Shown piece by piece: positions 49,766-59,038 of a stretch of 64,000 bases of DNA. Within the stretch, counting starts at the first letter, position 1, and each line of letters begins with the position of its first letter. The position numbers and the translations under genes are program-made. The notes under the pieces are model-generated. The model searched no databases and was not told the origin of the DNA. It saw nothing but the letters and a program-made list of their open reading frames with translations. The stretch is from DASXKD01 sp963734725 (lineage in GTDB: Bacteria > Actinomycetota > Actinomycetes > Streptosporangiales > Streptosporangiaceae), in assembly GCA_963734725.1 (NCBI GenBank), contig CAVTIX010000017.1, positions 62,001-126,000 on the forward strand. The letters are read 5' to 3'.

Positions 49766-50481
49766 GAGAACGGGCCCTCCTTGACCAGCTTCTGCGCCTC
49801 CTTCGGATCCACCGGGCCGATGCCGAATGACGGGCACCAGCGCGCGACTCCGCAGGCGCCGCAGGCTGGCCGGCGGGCGTGGCAGACACGCCGGCCGTGC
49901 CAGATCAGCCGGTGCGACAGGTTGGTCCATTCCGAGCGCGGGAAGAGCGCCCCCACCTCGGACTCGATCTTCACCGGGTCGGTCTGGGTGGTCCAGCCGA
50001 ACCGGCCCGCCAGCCGGGCGAAGTGGGTGTCCACGGTGATGCCGGGCACCCCGAACGCGTTGCCCAGCACCACATTGGCTGTCTTCCGGCCCACTCCGGG
50101 CAGCGTGACCAGGTCTTTCAGCTTGCCCGGGACCTCGCCGCCGTAACGGTCGCACAGGGCATGGCCGAGCGCGATCAGGCTGGCGGTCTTGGCCCGGTAG
50201 AAGCCCGTGGACTGGATGATCTTCTCCATGTCCTCGCGGTCCGCCGCGGCGTAATCAGCGGCGGTCTTGTACCGCGCGAAAAGCACCGGCGTCACCAGGT
50301 TGACCCGCTTGTCGGTGGTCTGCGCGGACAGGATGGTCGCGACCAGGAGCTCCAGCGGCGAGGAAAAATTCAGCTCGGTGTGGACGTCCGGGTACAACTC
50401 GGCGAGTTCGCGGTTGATCCGCCGGGCGCGGCGGACCAGGGCGATCCGCGACTCGGGTTTGGCGGGCTTGGGCGGCTTCAC
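49762..50481 (-). CDS. nth: Endonuclease III (DNA glycosylase/AP lyase)
   Basis: 239 residues. Helix-hairpin-helix LPGVGRKTANVVLGNAFG with the catalytic Lys, catalytic Asp in TVDTHFARLAGR, and the C-terminal 4Fe-4S motif C-x6-C-x2-C-x5-C in CHARRPACGACGVARWC. It removes oxidised pyrimidines in base excision repair. Confidence 0.96.
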   Translation of the reverse strand: MKPPKPAKPESRIALVRRARRINRELAELYPDVHTELNFSSPLELLVATILSAQTTDKRVNLVTPVLFARYKTAADYAAADREDMEKIIQSTGFYRAKTASLIALGHALCDRYGGEVPGKLKDLVTLPGVGRKTANVVLGNAFGVPGITVDTHFARLAGRFGWTTQTDPVKIESEVGALFPRSEWTNLSHRLIWHGRRVCHARRPACGACGVARWCPSFGIGPVDPKEAQKLVKEGPFS

Positions 50482-50490
50482 CGGTCCAGC

Positions 50491-51246
50491 CTATTGACCA
50501 GCGGCGCGGGACGCGCGCTCCTCGGCGCCCGGGCCCGCGCCGCCGCTGTCCGTGATCGCCGGCAGGTGGCGGCCGGCCACGACCACCGCCACCGACCGGG
50601 CGCCCGCGCGCTTGAGGGCCACCGCGGCCGACTGGGCGGTGCCACCGGAGGTCCAGGTGTCGTCCAGCAGCAGCACCGCCTCGCCGGTGACCGCGCCCGG
50701 TGCGCGGAACCGCCCCGGATCCAGCGCCCGTCCCCAGGCGTCCGCGCCGGGCCGGGCCAGCAGGGGCGCCCAAGGCAGGGCCAAGCAGCCGCGCGCCAGT
50801 GTCTGTAACGGGTGCGGGCCGGGCCGCCCGCGCCCGCTGGGCGCCACGCAGGCACAGGCGGGCGCGGGGATCCCGGCCTGCTGCCATACCCGCGGCCCCT
50901 CCTCGCGCAAGAACACCAGCAGCATGGCGAGCAGCGTTTCTCCGGCCTCCCGCGCGCCGGGCCGGCCGGACTTATACAGCCACAGGTCCCTAGCCAGCTG
51001 GCTGCCCTTCGGCGCGCACGCGGCGGGGGCCACGACGTCGGCGAGCAGGCCGGGCGCGCTCTCCTCGTGCAGACGGCACTGGAAACACCGGGCAAACCCG
51101 CGCCCGGACGGCCCGCGGCAGCACGCGCACACCCCCGGGCCGGGCTCGGGGACGGCGGGCAGCCCTGCGGTGGCCGCACGTACCCGGGCCCGCAGGATGT
51201 CCCAGGGAAGGGCGCCGGCCTTGCTAGGCGGCGCGGTGGCGGACAT
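50491..51246 (-). CDS. comF: ComF-family phosphoribosyltransferase-like protein
   Basis: 251 residues. An N-terminal zinc-ribbon-like CACCRG...CFQC, then a type I PRTase fold with the PRPP motif AVLLLDDTWTSGGTAQSA. ComF takes part in DNA uptake in competent bacteria; in actinomycetes the role is not settled. It ends 9 bp upstream of nth on the same strand. Confidence 0.85.
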   Translation of the reverse strand: MSATAPPSKAGALPWDILRARVRAATAGLPAVPEPGPGVCACCRGPSGRGFARCFQCRLHEESAPGLLADVVAPAACAPKGSQLARDLWLYKSGRPGAREAGETLLAMLLVFLREEGPRVWQQAGIPAPACACVAPSGRGRPGPHPLQTLARGCLALPWAPLLARPGADAWGRALDPGRFRAPGAVTGEAVLLLDDTWTSGGTAQSAAVALKRAGARSVAVVVAGRHLPAITDSGGAGPGAEERASRAAGQ

Positions 51247-51582
51247 ACCGCGATGGTAGGAAGGCGCGCCGACAGGCCCCGGCGCCCGGCAGCGCGAATA
51301 TGCTGGGCGCGGGTGGCCTTGGCGGCCATGGCACGATGCCCCGCGGGCCGGGGCCCGACGGCGCCGCGGCGCCGGGGAGGCCAGCGCGGGCGCCCGCGCT
51401 GGGATGTGGCCACCTTGAGTTTCGGTATCCTACTCAGTGCTGTTCGGGGCGCAGTTGATCCCCGTTGGGGGCGGTTCACCCGACCGGCCAGCCTGAGCAG
51501 GCTAGCGTGACGCAGTGTCAGCGTTCGCGGCGGGAACAAGGACCGCCCGGACGGAAGTATCCATCGTGCCGGGACAACCCTC
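51247..51582. other. Divergent intergenic region comF / membrane glycosyltransferase
   Basis: About 336 bp of GC-rich sequence with one AT-richer patch (TTTCGGTATCCTACTC, ~51420-51435) that could hold a -10 (TATCCT) for the plus-strand gene. No gene or strong structure is seen. Confidence 0.35.
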
Positions 51583-53445
51583 ATGCGAATGCCGATGCCC
51601 GCCGCGGGCGACTTCGCGCCCGCGGATGGCCAGCCAGGCCCGGGCGCGGGCCGGCTGGCTCGGCTGCGGGCACAGGCGCGGCGCGCCCCGGCCGTGGCCC
51701 GGCAGCACTGGCTGTTCACCCTGTTGCTGGCCCTCGGGCTGGTGCTGCGGATCCTGACCCAGATCGCCTACCGCCCGGCGCTGCTGTACACCGATTCGAC
51801 CAAGTACCTGCTAGGCGCCTACCCAGGCGGTGACCCGCCCGGGTACCAGCTGGCGCTCAAGCCGCTCCTGGCGCTGTTCAACCTGAGCGCGATCGCCGCG
51901 ATCCAGCACCTGCTGGGCCTGGCCATGGCGGTCGCGCTGTACCTGGTGCTGCTGCGCCGCGGCGTGCCGCGCTGGCTGTCGGCCCTGGCCACCGCGCCGG
52001 TGCTGCTCGATGCGTATCAGCTGCAGCTCGAGCAGAACGTCATGCCCGACGTCATGTTCGAAGCATTGATCGTGACCGGCCTGGTCGCCCTGCTCTGGCG
52101 GACAGCGCCATCCCGCTGGCTGATCGCCGCGGCGGGCCTGGCCCTGGGCGCCTCCGCCACCGCGCGCCAGATCGGCGAGATCTTCATCCTGCCCGCCCTG
52201 GCCTACCTGCTCGTCGTGACGCCCGGCTGGCGTCGCCGGCTCAGGAACGCCGCGCTGCTGTGCCTGGCCTTCGCGCTGCCGATCCTGGCCGCCAGCTACC
52301 GGAACTACGCCGACCCGCAAGTGCACAGCTTCTCGCTCGCCCCGTACGCATCCGGCTCGATCTACGGCCGGATGGCGGAGGCCGCGAACTGCGCCACGCT
52401 GCGGCTGCCCGGCTACGAGCAACGGCTCTGCCCGGATGCCAGGCAGAAGCTGCTCCTCGGCCCGGACGGCCTGGACCACAACGCCAAGTCACCGATCAAG
52501 GGCGCCTGGATCCCGGCCCTGAGCAAGGCCGACCGGCTGGCCCTGATGCACGTCTGCTCCAGATCGATACCGGCCAAGGTGGGCACCGAAGTGCACTACC
52601 ACGACGTGCCCATCGTGTGCGGCCAGCTGACCAGCGACTTCGACCGCCGGGTGCTGAAGCAGCAGCCGCTGAACGTGCTGGCCTCGATCGGCAAGGACAC
52701 GCTCAAGCTGTTCGGGCTGAGCCGCACCACCAGCACCGGCGATCCCTCGATCACCCGCTGGCAGTTCCAGACGTTCTACCCGCAGTATCCGCCGTACATC
52801 GTCATCAGCCACGGGACCTTCATCTTCGGCACGTTCAACACCGACGGCATCGAGGAGCAGATCGGCACCGGCGGCGGGACCCCGGCCGTGATCAAGCCGC
52901 TGGCCAGTTTCCTGCGCGCCTACCAGCTCGGCGGCGGCTACACCCCGGGACCGCTGTTCGCGTTCGCGCTCGTCGCCGGGCTGGCCGGGAGCCTCGCCGC
53001 GCTGCGCCGCCGGGCCACCCCGGCGCAGCGCGCCGCCGCCCTCGCCTGCGCGCTCTTCTTCGTCACCGGCGTGGCGGCCCTGCTCTCCTCCGACATTTTC
53101 GAGTTCAACTGGCGCTACCAGCTTCCCGCCCTGATCACGCTGCCGCCCGCGGCGGCGCTGGCCATCGCGCTGCTGTTGCGCCGCGGCTCACTGGCCGCGG
53201 CCGGGGATGAGGTGATCCCTGACCCGCTCGAAGCCGACCACCGACGCCACGATGACCAGGCCGAGCGGCAGCAGGATCATCAGCGGCAGCCAAGCGCGGG
53301 CGCCCTCCAGGATCACGCTCCCGGCGATCGCGCCGATGATGATAGCGGCCAGGACGCCCAGGCTGCGGGCCATCCCGTCCGGCTTGCTACCGGTCACCAA
53401 CCCGGCGACGAGGGCCGTGAGGGTGCTGGTCAGGTAGGTGGTTGA
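51583..53445 (+). CDS. GT-C-type integral membrane glycosyltransferase-like protein
   Basis: 620 residues from ATG 51583 (weak ribosome site). About ten membrane helices; after TM1 comes YTDSTKYLLGAYPGGDPPG, an acidic loop in the place of the catalytic DxD/ExD of polyprenyl-phosphate-dependent GT-C enzymes. A large extracytoplasmic region at ~250-430 precedes the last helices. It probably adds a sugar from a lipid-phosphate donor to an envelope glycan. The final ~80 residues (after 53210) are charged and antisense to the convergent DUF1275 gene, so the true end may be nearer 53200 or the tail is extra. Confidence 0.65.
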   Translation: MRMPMPAAGDFAPADGQPGPGAGRLARLRAQARRAPAVARQHWLFTLLLALGLVLRILTQIAYRPALLYTDSTKYLLGAYPGGDPPGYQLALKPLLALFNLSAIAAIQHLLGLAMAVALYLVLLRRGVPRWLSALATAPVLLDAYQLQLEQNVMPDVMFEALIVTGLVALLWRTAPSRWLIAAAGLALGASATARQIGEIFILPALAYLLVVTPGWRRRLRNAALLCLAFALPILAASYRNYADPQVHSFSLAPYASGSIYGRMAEAANCATLRLPGYEQRLCPDARQKLLLGPDGLDHNAKSPIKGAWIPALSKADRLALMHVCSRSIPAKVGTEVHYHDVPIVCGQLTSDFDRRVLKQQPLNVLASIGKDTLKLFGLSRTTSTGDPSITRWQFQTFYPQYPPYIVISHGTFIFGTFNTDGIEEQIGTGGGTPAVIKPLASFLRAYQLGGGYTPGPLFAFALVAGLAGSLAALRRRATPAQRAAALACALFFVTGVAALLSSDIFEFNWRYQLPALITLPPAAALAIALLLRRGSLAAAGDEVIPDPLEADHRRHDDQAERQQDHQRQPSAGALQDHAPGDRADDDSGQDAQAAGHPVRLATGHQPGDEGREGAGQVGG

Positions 53446-53886
53446 CATCTGGCCCAGGCGGCGGACCGCGGCGGCCTGCAGGCCCATCGCGGCCGCGAGC
53501 GCGGCCACCAGCGCGAGCTGAGCGCCACCGGCCGGGTGGGCGCCGGCCAGCTCCCAGCCGACGCTGAACGCGACGAGGATCGCCAGTTCCACCCCCAGGG
53601 TGATGGTCACGCTGGGCGGCCAGGCTCCGGCGGCATGATGCCGCCGGGCGGCCAGCGGGGCCCCCGCTGCCACACCGACCATGTAGCCGGCCAGCGCCAC
53701 GCCGCTGTGCACCGCCAGTTCCGCCCTGCCGGTGCCGGCCGCCACGCCCAGCAGCACCATGTCACCGGTGATCACGCTGCTGAAAACGTTGCCGAGGGCG
53801 AGGAACGAGGCGGCGTCCACCGCACCCGTGGTGAGCGTGAGCAGCACCACCAGCGAGTCCCTGACGGACACGCGCGAGCGGATCAT
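53188..53886 (-). CDS. DUF1275 (YoaK-like) membrane protein
   Basis: 232 residues, six membrane helices. Typical opening LVVLLTLTTGAVDAASFLAL, then GNVFSSVITGDMVLLG and QMSTTYLTSTLTALVAGL. Function unknown; some members affect metal or phage traits. It starts at ATG 53884-53886 and overlaps the opposite gene by 258 bp. Confidence 0.9.
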   Translation of the reverse strand: MIRSRVSVRDSLVVLLTLTTGAVDAASFLALGNVFSSVITGDMVLLGVAAGTGRAELAVHSGVALAGYMVGVAAGAPLAARRHHAAGAWPPSVTITLGVELAILVAFSVGWELAGAHPAGGAQLALVAALAAAMGLQAAAVRRLGQMSTTYLTSTLTALVAGLVTGSKPDGMARSLGVLAAIIIGAIAGSVILEGARAWLPLMILLPLGLVIVASVVGFERVRDHLIPGRGQ

Positions 53887-53951
53887 GCCTGACCATAACC
53901 TCCGGGCCGGCCGCCGGTGGCAGTGTCGTGGCCGCCTGATAGTACGAAATC

Positions 53952-54782
53952 ATGCTGACTGGTTTCGTATTGCCCGGAGGACCGGCAACCGAGCAACTGG
54001 AGCAGGCGGTCCTCGCCGAACAGTCCGGGTGGGACGGAGTGTTCGTCCCGGAGCTGGCCTACGGCGTGGACGCGTGGAGCCTGCTGGCCGCGATGGCCGC
54101 CCGCACGCAGCGGATCCGCCTGGGCACCCTGCTCACCCCGCTGCCGTGGCGCCGGCCGTGGAAGGTGGCCAGCCAGGTGGCGACGGTCGACCAGCTTTCC
54201 GGTGGCCGTGCGATCCTTGCGGTTGGCGTCGGCGCCACCGGCGCGGGTCTGCCCGACACCGGCGAGGAGACGGACAACCGCCTTCGTGCCGAACGACTCG
54301 ACGAGGAAATCGACCTCGTCAGGACGCTGTGGGACGGCCGGCTGAGCTACCACGGGGAGCACTACGACTTCGAGTGCGAGGGCAGCGATCTCGTCGGGGC
54401 GGCCCGGCCGGCCTCCGGGCGGATCCCGATCTGGGTGGTGGGGGTGTGGCCGCGGCCGAAGTCGATGCGGCGGGTGCTCCGCTGCGACGGGATCATCCCG
54501 CAGTACAACCTGGACGGCCGGGACGCGGGGCCGGACGACGCCCGCGCGGTGCGGGCGTGGCTGACCGAGCATGGCGGCCGCCCGGACCTGGATGTGGTGG
54601 CTGAGGGCGAGACCCCGCCGGACGACCCGGAGGCGGCCTCGGCCCAGGTCACGCCCTGGGCCCGGGCCGGGTGCACCTGGTGGATCGAGAACCGCTGGGT
54701 GCTGCCGGAGGGCGCCACAGATCCCACGGCGGTGGTCAGGGAGCGGCTGGCTGCCGGTCCGCCCGCCGTTGCAGGTGGCTGA
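53952..54782 (+). CDS. LLM-class flavin-dependent oxidoreductase
   Basis: 276 residues. A luciferase-like TIM barrel with WDGVFVPELAYG, AARTQRIRLGTLLTPLPWRRP, and LSGGRAILAVGVG. It uses FMN or F420H2, probably F420 in an actinomycete; the substrate is unknown. Its last 47 bp overlap the end of the convergent kinase-like gene. Confidence 0.88.
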   Translation: MLTGFVLPGGPATEQLEQAVLAEQSGWDGVFVPELAYGVDAWSLLAAMAARTQRIRLGTLLTPLPWRRPWKVASQVATVDQLSGGRAILAVGVGATGAGLPDTGEETDNRLRAERLDEEIDLVRTLWDGRLSYHGEHYDFECEGSDLVGAARPASGRIPIWVVGVWPRPKSMRRVLRCDGIIPQYNLDGRDAGPDDARAVRAWLTEHGGRPDLDVVAEGETPPDDPEAASAQVTPWARAGCTWWIENRWVLPEGATDPTAVVRERLAAGPPAVAGG

Positions 54783-55926
54783 GCAGCGCCCGGCCGTCCG
54801 GCCCGGAGAACCAGCTTGTGTGGCCGATCAGATAGCCGTCGTAGGCGAGATCGGCATTCTCCGGTGAGCGCACGACGCTGGCGAAGTACTCCACCTCCGA
54901 CAGCGCGTACTCGAGATGGACGACCGGGAGCAGCCCGGCCACGACGGCCAGCTCGGCCCGGGCAAGCGGCCGGACCGCCTGGTAACCGTCCAGCAGGGCG
55001 TCCACGGCAGGCCTGTCCACCGCCGCCTGCCCGGTGTCGGCCAGGTCGAGCCAGGCGACGGCGCTGCGCTCGATCGCGACAGCGAGATCGTGGGCGGCGA
55101 ACGTGCGGTTGGCCAGCCCGAGGTCGATCACGGCGGCGACGCGGGCGGCCGGGGCGGCCGAGGTCCAAGTGAGGTTGGACGGATGCCAGTCCCCGTGCCC
55201 CCACAGCCGCTCCAGGCCTGGGAGCAGCGGCGCCACCTGGCGGATCGCGGGCAGGTGGCGCCGGGTGAGGTCCTCCCGCCAGCTGCGCCGGTCCAGGTAG
55301 CCGGCGAGCCCCGGCCGCCGCGCGGCCAGCCGGCCCACCGCCGCGAGCGGGTCCGCCGCCGTGATGACCGCGCAGGAGTTGGTGAGCACCGCCGGTGGCC
55401 GCTCGGGCAGCCCGAAACTCACGCTGGCCTGGTGGAACCGGGCGAGCGCGGCGCCTGCCGCCCTGGCGTGCTGCACGCCGAGGAACGGCGCCCACGACGG
55501 CACGTCCCGGTACACGTCGACCCCCGGGACCAGCGCGTGCACCTCGTACACGTAGTCACCGGACGCCGCCACGCTGCCGCCGCCCGGCAGCCGGAGCACC
55601 GCTGGCACGGCCACCCCGAGGGCCCGCAGATGGTCAGCCAGGGCGTGCTCGGCGGTCAGTTGCGCCGCCGTGCGGACGAGCTTGTGGTGGCGTTTGACGA
55701 ACACCTCGGCGCCGCCGCAGCGGACGAGCGCCGCGGCCGACATCGGCCGGGGGCTGTGCCACCGGAGCACCGCGGCGCCGCCCGGCAGGCCATACCCGGC
55801 CAGCACCGTGCTCACCTCCTCGCCGGTGAGCGGCGGCCAGTCGGGCTCGACCAGCGTCTTGCCCATGCCGTGCGCGAGAAACCCCGCGCTCCCGGGGCCA
55901 CCGGCCGCGCCGGGTGGTGTGGTCAT
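54736..55926 (-). CDS. Aminoglycoside phosphotransferase (APH)-family kinase
   Basis: 396 residues. Protein-kinase-like fold: EVFVKRHHKLV (ATP Lys), HGDWHPSNLTW (catalytic loop Asp and Asn), and VIDLGLANRTF (metal Asp). The family phosphorylates small molecules such as aminoglycosides, homoserine or thiamine. It lies 6 bp downstream of the TPP-riboswitch-controlled permease, so a thiamine-related or hydroxymethylpyrimidine kinase is possible. Resistance to aminoglycosides is not implied. Confidence 0.82.
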   Translation of the reverse strand: MTTPPGAAGGPGSAGFLAHGMGKTLVEPDWPPLTGEEVSTVLAGYGLPGGAAVLRWHSPRPMSAAALVRCGGAEVFVKRHHKLVRTAAQLTAEHALADHLRALGVAVPAVLRLPGGGSVAASGDYVYEVHALVPGVDVYRDVPSWAPFLGVQHARAAGAALARFHQASVSFGLPERPPAVLTNSCAVITAADPLAAVGRLAARRPGLAGYLDRRSWREDLTRRHLPAIRQVAPLLPGLERLWGHGDWHPSNLTWTSAAPAARVAAVIDLGLANRTFAAHDLAVAIERSAVAWLDLADTGQAAVDRPAVDALLDGYQAVRPLARAELAVVAGLLPVVHLEYALSEVEYFASVVRSPENADLAYDGYLIGHTSWFSGPDGRALLSHLQRRADRQPAAP

Positions 55927-55932
55927 CCGCGT

Positions 55933-57336
55933 TCAGGCCGCCGCTGCGCGATGCTCACCACGGGCGGCGTCGCGGCGGTGGACGCGGGTGGTGGAGGTGA
56001 GGCCGCCGACCAGCAGGGTGACCACCGCGGCGACCACGAACGAGCAGATCGACGCGGACATCCACACGGCGGGCGTGAAACCGATCGCCTGGGCGATGTG
56101 CGTCCACGCCGACACCCACCAGGAGATGTAACCGGGGTTGATGAGCTGGTAGGTGACGAAGCCGGCGGCCCACGGCAGCAGCATCAGCCACCGCGTCGGC
56201 GCCCGCGGCGACAGGTCCCAGTGGCCTTTGGCCAGGATGAAGAAGTCCACGATCAGGACGGCGGACATCGGCACGAACACCGAGCCCAGCAAGATCAGGA
56301 AGTTTTCGTAGTCGCTGATGTTAAGGAACAGCGCCCCGGCCGTGGTCACGGCGGAGATGACGATCGCCAGCACCCGGCGGTCCCAGAGCGGGCGCAGGTT
56401 CTGGGTCGATGCGGCCGTCGAGTACACGTTGGCGAAGGACTGGTCCAGTTCACGCAGCGCCAGGATGCCGAACCCGATCGCGCCGGCGGGCAGCGCGATG
56501 AACGCGCCGTAGATGTTGCCGGACCGGGCCACGGTGACCAGCGCGAGCAGTCCGATGACGTAGCAGAGCACCTGGGTGGTGCCGTAGCCGAAGAACGTGC
56601 CGTTGAACGCGGCGGCCTGGCTGCGCGAGTGCCGGGTGTAATCCGCGGCCAGCGGCGCGAACGAGATCGCGGCCGCGACCACCGTGTCCACCGCCACCCA
56701 GAACCCCGATCCCCAGGTGCCTTGCGTGAACGGAGGCAGTGGGTGCCGGAGAAGCTGGATGAACAGGTACGCGAGGACGATCACGACCGCGGCGGTCACG
56801 TAGCGGCGCAGGATCCGGATCGCGCCCAGCGGCCGGATCGTGAGCGCCGCGGTAGCCACCCCGGCCATGAGGATGTAGGCCCACCGGGGCAGCGCCGGGG
56901 CCACAGTATGCGCCGCGGTCGCGATCGTGACCAGCTCGAAGATCCCCCAGCCGAGGCACTGGAGGATGTTGAGCCCGGTGGGCAGGTAGGAGAGCCTGGC
57001 GCCGAACAGGCCACGGAGCAGGACCATGGCCGGCGCCCCGGTGCGGGTGCCGGGCAGCCCGGCCAGCGCCACCGGCAGGGTCCCGAGCACCGTGCCCAGC
57101 ACGATCGCGGTCAGCCCTGCGGCCAGCGAAAGCTTCGGGGTGCCCGCGCCGCCCGGCTGGAGCACGAAGATCGCGCCGGTGAAGCCGAGCAGGCTCACCC
57201 CGAGATTGCCCCACAGCCCGAGCTGGTCCAAGGCGCTGAGCGCCTGCGGCACCGGTTCGGCGAGGTTGTGCGCGACCTCGGAGTGGCGGTCCCCTTGAAA
57301 GGTGACGAAGGCGCCCGGAGTGGATGTGGCGGTCAC
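55933..57336 (-). CDS. cytX: NCS1-family permease under TPP control (probable hydroxymethylpyrimidine transporter CytX)
   Basis: 467 residues, twelve membrane helices of the nucleobase:cation symporter-1 family (LGLWGNLGVSLLGFTG, TRTGAPAMVLLRGLFG, ISFAPLAADYTRHSR, ISDYENFLILLGSVFVP). GTG 57334-57336 follows GGGAGG, which lies inside the 3' end of a TPP riboswitch. Members under this riboswitch import thiamine precursors (HMP). The following APH-like gene is transcribed with it. Confidence 0.9.
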   Translation of the reverse strand: MTATSTPGAFVTFQGDRHSEVAHNLAEPVPQALSALDQLGLWGNLGVSLLGFTGAIFVLQPGGAGTPKLSLAAGLTAIVLGTVLGTLPVALAGLPGTRTGAPAMVLLRGLFGARLSYLPTGLNILQCLGWGIFELVTIATAAHTVAPALPRWAYILMAGVATAALTIRPLGAIRILRRYVTAAVVIVLAYLFIQLLRHPLPPFTQGTWGSGFWVAVDTVVAAAISFAPLAADYTRHSRSQAAAFNGTFFGYGTTQVLCYVIGLLALVTVARSGNIYGAFIALPAGAIGFGILALRELDQSFANVYSTAASTQNLRPLWDRRVLAIVISAVTTAGALFLNISDYENFLILLGSVFVPMSAVLIVDFFILAKGHWDLSPRAPTRWLMLLPWAAGFVTYQLINPGYISWWVSAWTHIAQAIGFTPAVWMSASICSFVVAAVVTLLVGGLTSTTRVHRRDAARGEHRAAAA

Positions 57337-57342
57337 GACTGC

Positions 57343-57437
57343 CTCCCTACGCCGGCATTACCCGGTCAGGTTCAGACGGTCGGTGGCGCAGGCTGTAGGC
57401 CAGCCACCCTCTCAGCCCGGTTGGCCCGAGCTCCCGT
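57343..57437 (-). promoter_or_regulatory. TPP riboswitch (THI element)
   Basis: Minus-strand hallmark pieces: CTGAGAGGGTGG, then GAACCTGACCGGGTAATGCC and GGCGTAGGGAGG. The ribosome site of cytX (GGGAGG) is part of the 3' closing strand, so thiamine pyrophosphate probably blocks translation. Confidence 0.95.
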
Positions 57438-57620
57438 GTGGTTTGCTTCGATATTACCTCACAGCCTCAATCCGGCGTCAGTGCCGTCTCACCCGGTGGG
57501 CAGCGGGCAGCGCGGCTGGCAGACTGGAGCGCAGGTAGCGGCGCTCGCCCGTGGTGCTGAGCCCCGCCTTCCTGGCTGCGGTCGCATGCCGACGGTCGCG
57601 GCCGAGGGCCTGGAGGTGCC

Positions 57621-58475
57621 ATGCCGGGAAAGGGGGCGCGGGGCGGCGCGGACATGCGCCGGGCGGCAGCCGTCCTGCTGCTCGTCGCCGTCGCTGCGAT
57701 AGGGCTGCGCGCCGGCGGCGGCTTTTCGGCAGCCGAAAACCCGCAGATCCTGGGCCTGAGCTGGCACGTCTTCTACTGGACGATCGCCGGGGCCGAGGTC
57801 GTGCTGGCGCTGGTCGGGATCGCGCTGCTGATCGCCCGGTTGATCTGGGCCCGCGATAGCGGCAAGCCGCTGCAGCGCCGGCGGAGGTCACTGTGGTGGC
57901 TGCTCCTGCTGCCGCTCATGGTCTTCGGACTGGCCAAGATTCTGCGGATGCGGCACCGCATAGCCCCCGCCCGGGCGACGGCATCCCACGCGGCAACGAC
58001 GGCCGGCGCCGTAGCGCGCCACCCGCAGGGGAACCCATGGCCGCTGCTGGTGCTGTTCGCCGCGCTCGCCATCGCGGCGATCGCGCTGACCAGCTACCGG
58101 CGCCGCCGGCCCAGCCCGCGCCCGGCGCCCGATGAGGCGGCCGATGCCACGGCGGCGCCGCTGGCGGCGGCGCTGGCGGCCGGCGAGCGGGCACTCCATG
58201 AGGACCCCGATCCGCGCGCTGCCATCATCGGCTGCTACGCGGCGATGGAGCGGCGCCTGGCTGACACGGGATCGCCGCCGCGGCTGGCGGATACCCCCGC
58301 AGAGGTGCTCGGCCGGGCGACCGCCAGCGGCCTGGTTCGCCCGGCCTGGGCAGGCACGCTGACCGGGCTGTTCCGGCGGGCGCGGTACAGCAGCCATCCG
58401 ATGACCGAAGCCGACCGGGCCGCGGCCATCGGGGCCCTGGCCCAGGTGCAGGCCGATCTCGGCGGCGACGGATGA
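57621..58475 (+). CDS. DUF4129 membrane protein
   Basis: 284 residues from ATG 57621. Signal-like helix, two more membrane segments (~50-72, ~90-108) and a third at ~140-157. The DUF4129 domain follows: RAAIIGCYAAMERRLADTGS, TPAEVLGRATASGLV and LTGLFRRARYSSHPMTE, as in transglutaminase-associated proteins. First gene of a five-gene overlapping operon. Confidence 0.87.
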   Translation: MPGKGARGGADMRRAAAVLLLVAVAAIGLRAGGGFSAAENPQILGLSWHVFYWTIAGAEVVLALVGIALLIARLIWARDSGKPLQRRRRSLWWLLLLPLMVFGLAKILRMRHRIAPARATASHAATTAGAVARHPQGNPWPLLVLFAALAIAAIALTSYRRRRPSPRPAPDEAADATAAPLAAALAAGERALHEDPDPRAAIIGCYAAMERRLADTGSPPRLADTPAEVLGRATASGLVRPAWAGTLTGLFRRARYSSHPMTEADRAAAIGALAQVQADLGGDG

Positions 58476-59038
58476 GCGGGAAGCGGGCGGTGCTCGGCGC
58501 CGCGTGGCGGGTGGCGGTGGTGACCGTGGCAGCGTTCGGAGCCCTGGCTGCCGCGTTCGCGGTCAGCGGCCAGCTCGGCCTGGTCATCACCGCGGACTGC
58601 CTGGCCGCGCTGGCGCTGCTCGCTGCCCTGGCCCGCACACCCGGCGGGGTGCGGGAGCGCGACGTGCTACGCCCCGTCGCAGCCTGGGCCCGGGGCGCCT
58701 GGCAGCGGATCTGGCCGCGGCGCGTGGCGCCCGGCGCCGTGCAGCCCTCCGACTTCCCCGCCTACGCCAAGATCAGCTCCGATCTCGGCTGGGCGCCGGT
58801 CTCCGAATGGCACTACGACCATGGGCTCCGCCCGTTGCTGAGCCGCCTGTTGGAGTCGGTGCTGGCGGAGCGGCACCGGGTGGACCTCTCCGCGGACCCG
58901 GAACGAGCCAGGAGCGTGGTCGGAGACGACGTCTGGCCCCTGATCGACCCGTCCCGGCCGCGTTCGTTCGACAGCAGGGCGCCTGGGCCGGACCTGCGTA
59001 CCCTTACCCGCATCGTGGACCGGCTGGAGCAGCTTTGA
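58472..59038 (+). CDS. Small membrane protein of the MoxR/DUF58 operon
   Basis: 188 residues. Two N-terminal membrane helices (~10-32, 36-55) and a cytosolic domain with AYAKISSDLGWAPVSEWHYD and TLTRIVDRLEQL. The start overlaps the DUF4129 stop (ATGA) and its stop overlaps the MoxR start (TTGA). Proteins of this size occupy this place in many actinomycete operons; function unknown. Confidence 0.75.
   Translation: MSGKRAVLGAAWRVAVVTVAAFGALAAAFAVSGQLGLVITADCLAALALLAALARTPGGVRERDVLRPVAAWARGAWQRIWPRRVAPGAVQPSDFPAYAKISSDLGWAPVSEWHYDHGLRPLLSRLLESVLAERHRVDLSADPERARSVVGDDVWPLIDPSRPRSFDSRAPGPDLRTLTRIVDRLEQL

Noticed and set aside
54736..55926. Aminoglycoside resistance gene
   Set aside because: Only the general kinase fold supports it; the riboswitch-linked context points to a metabolic kinase.
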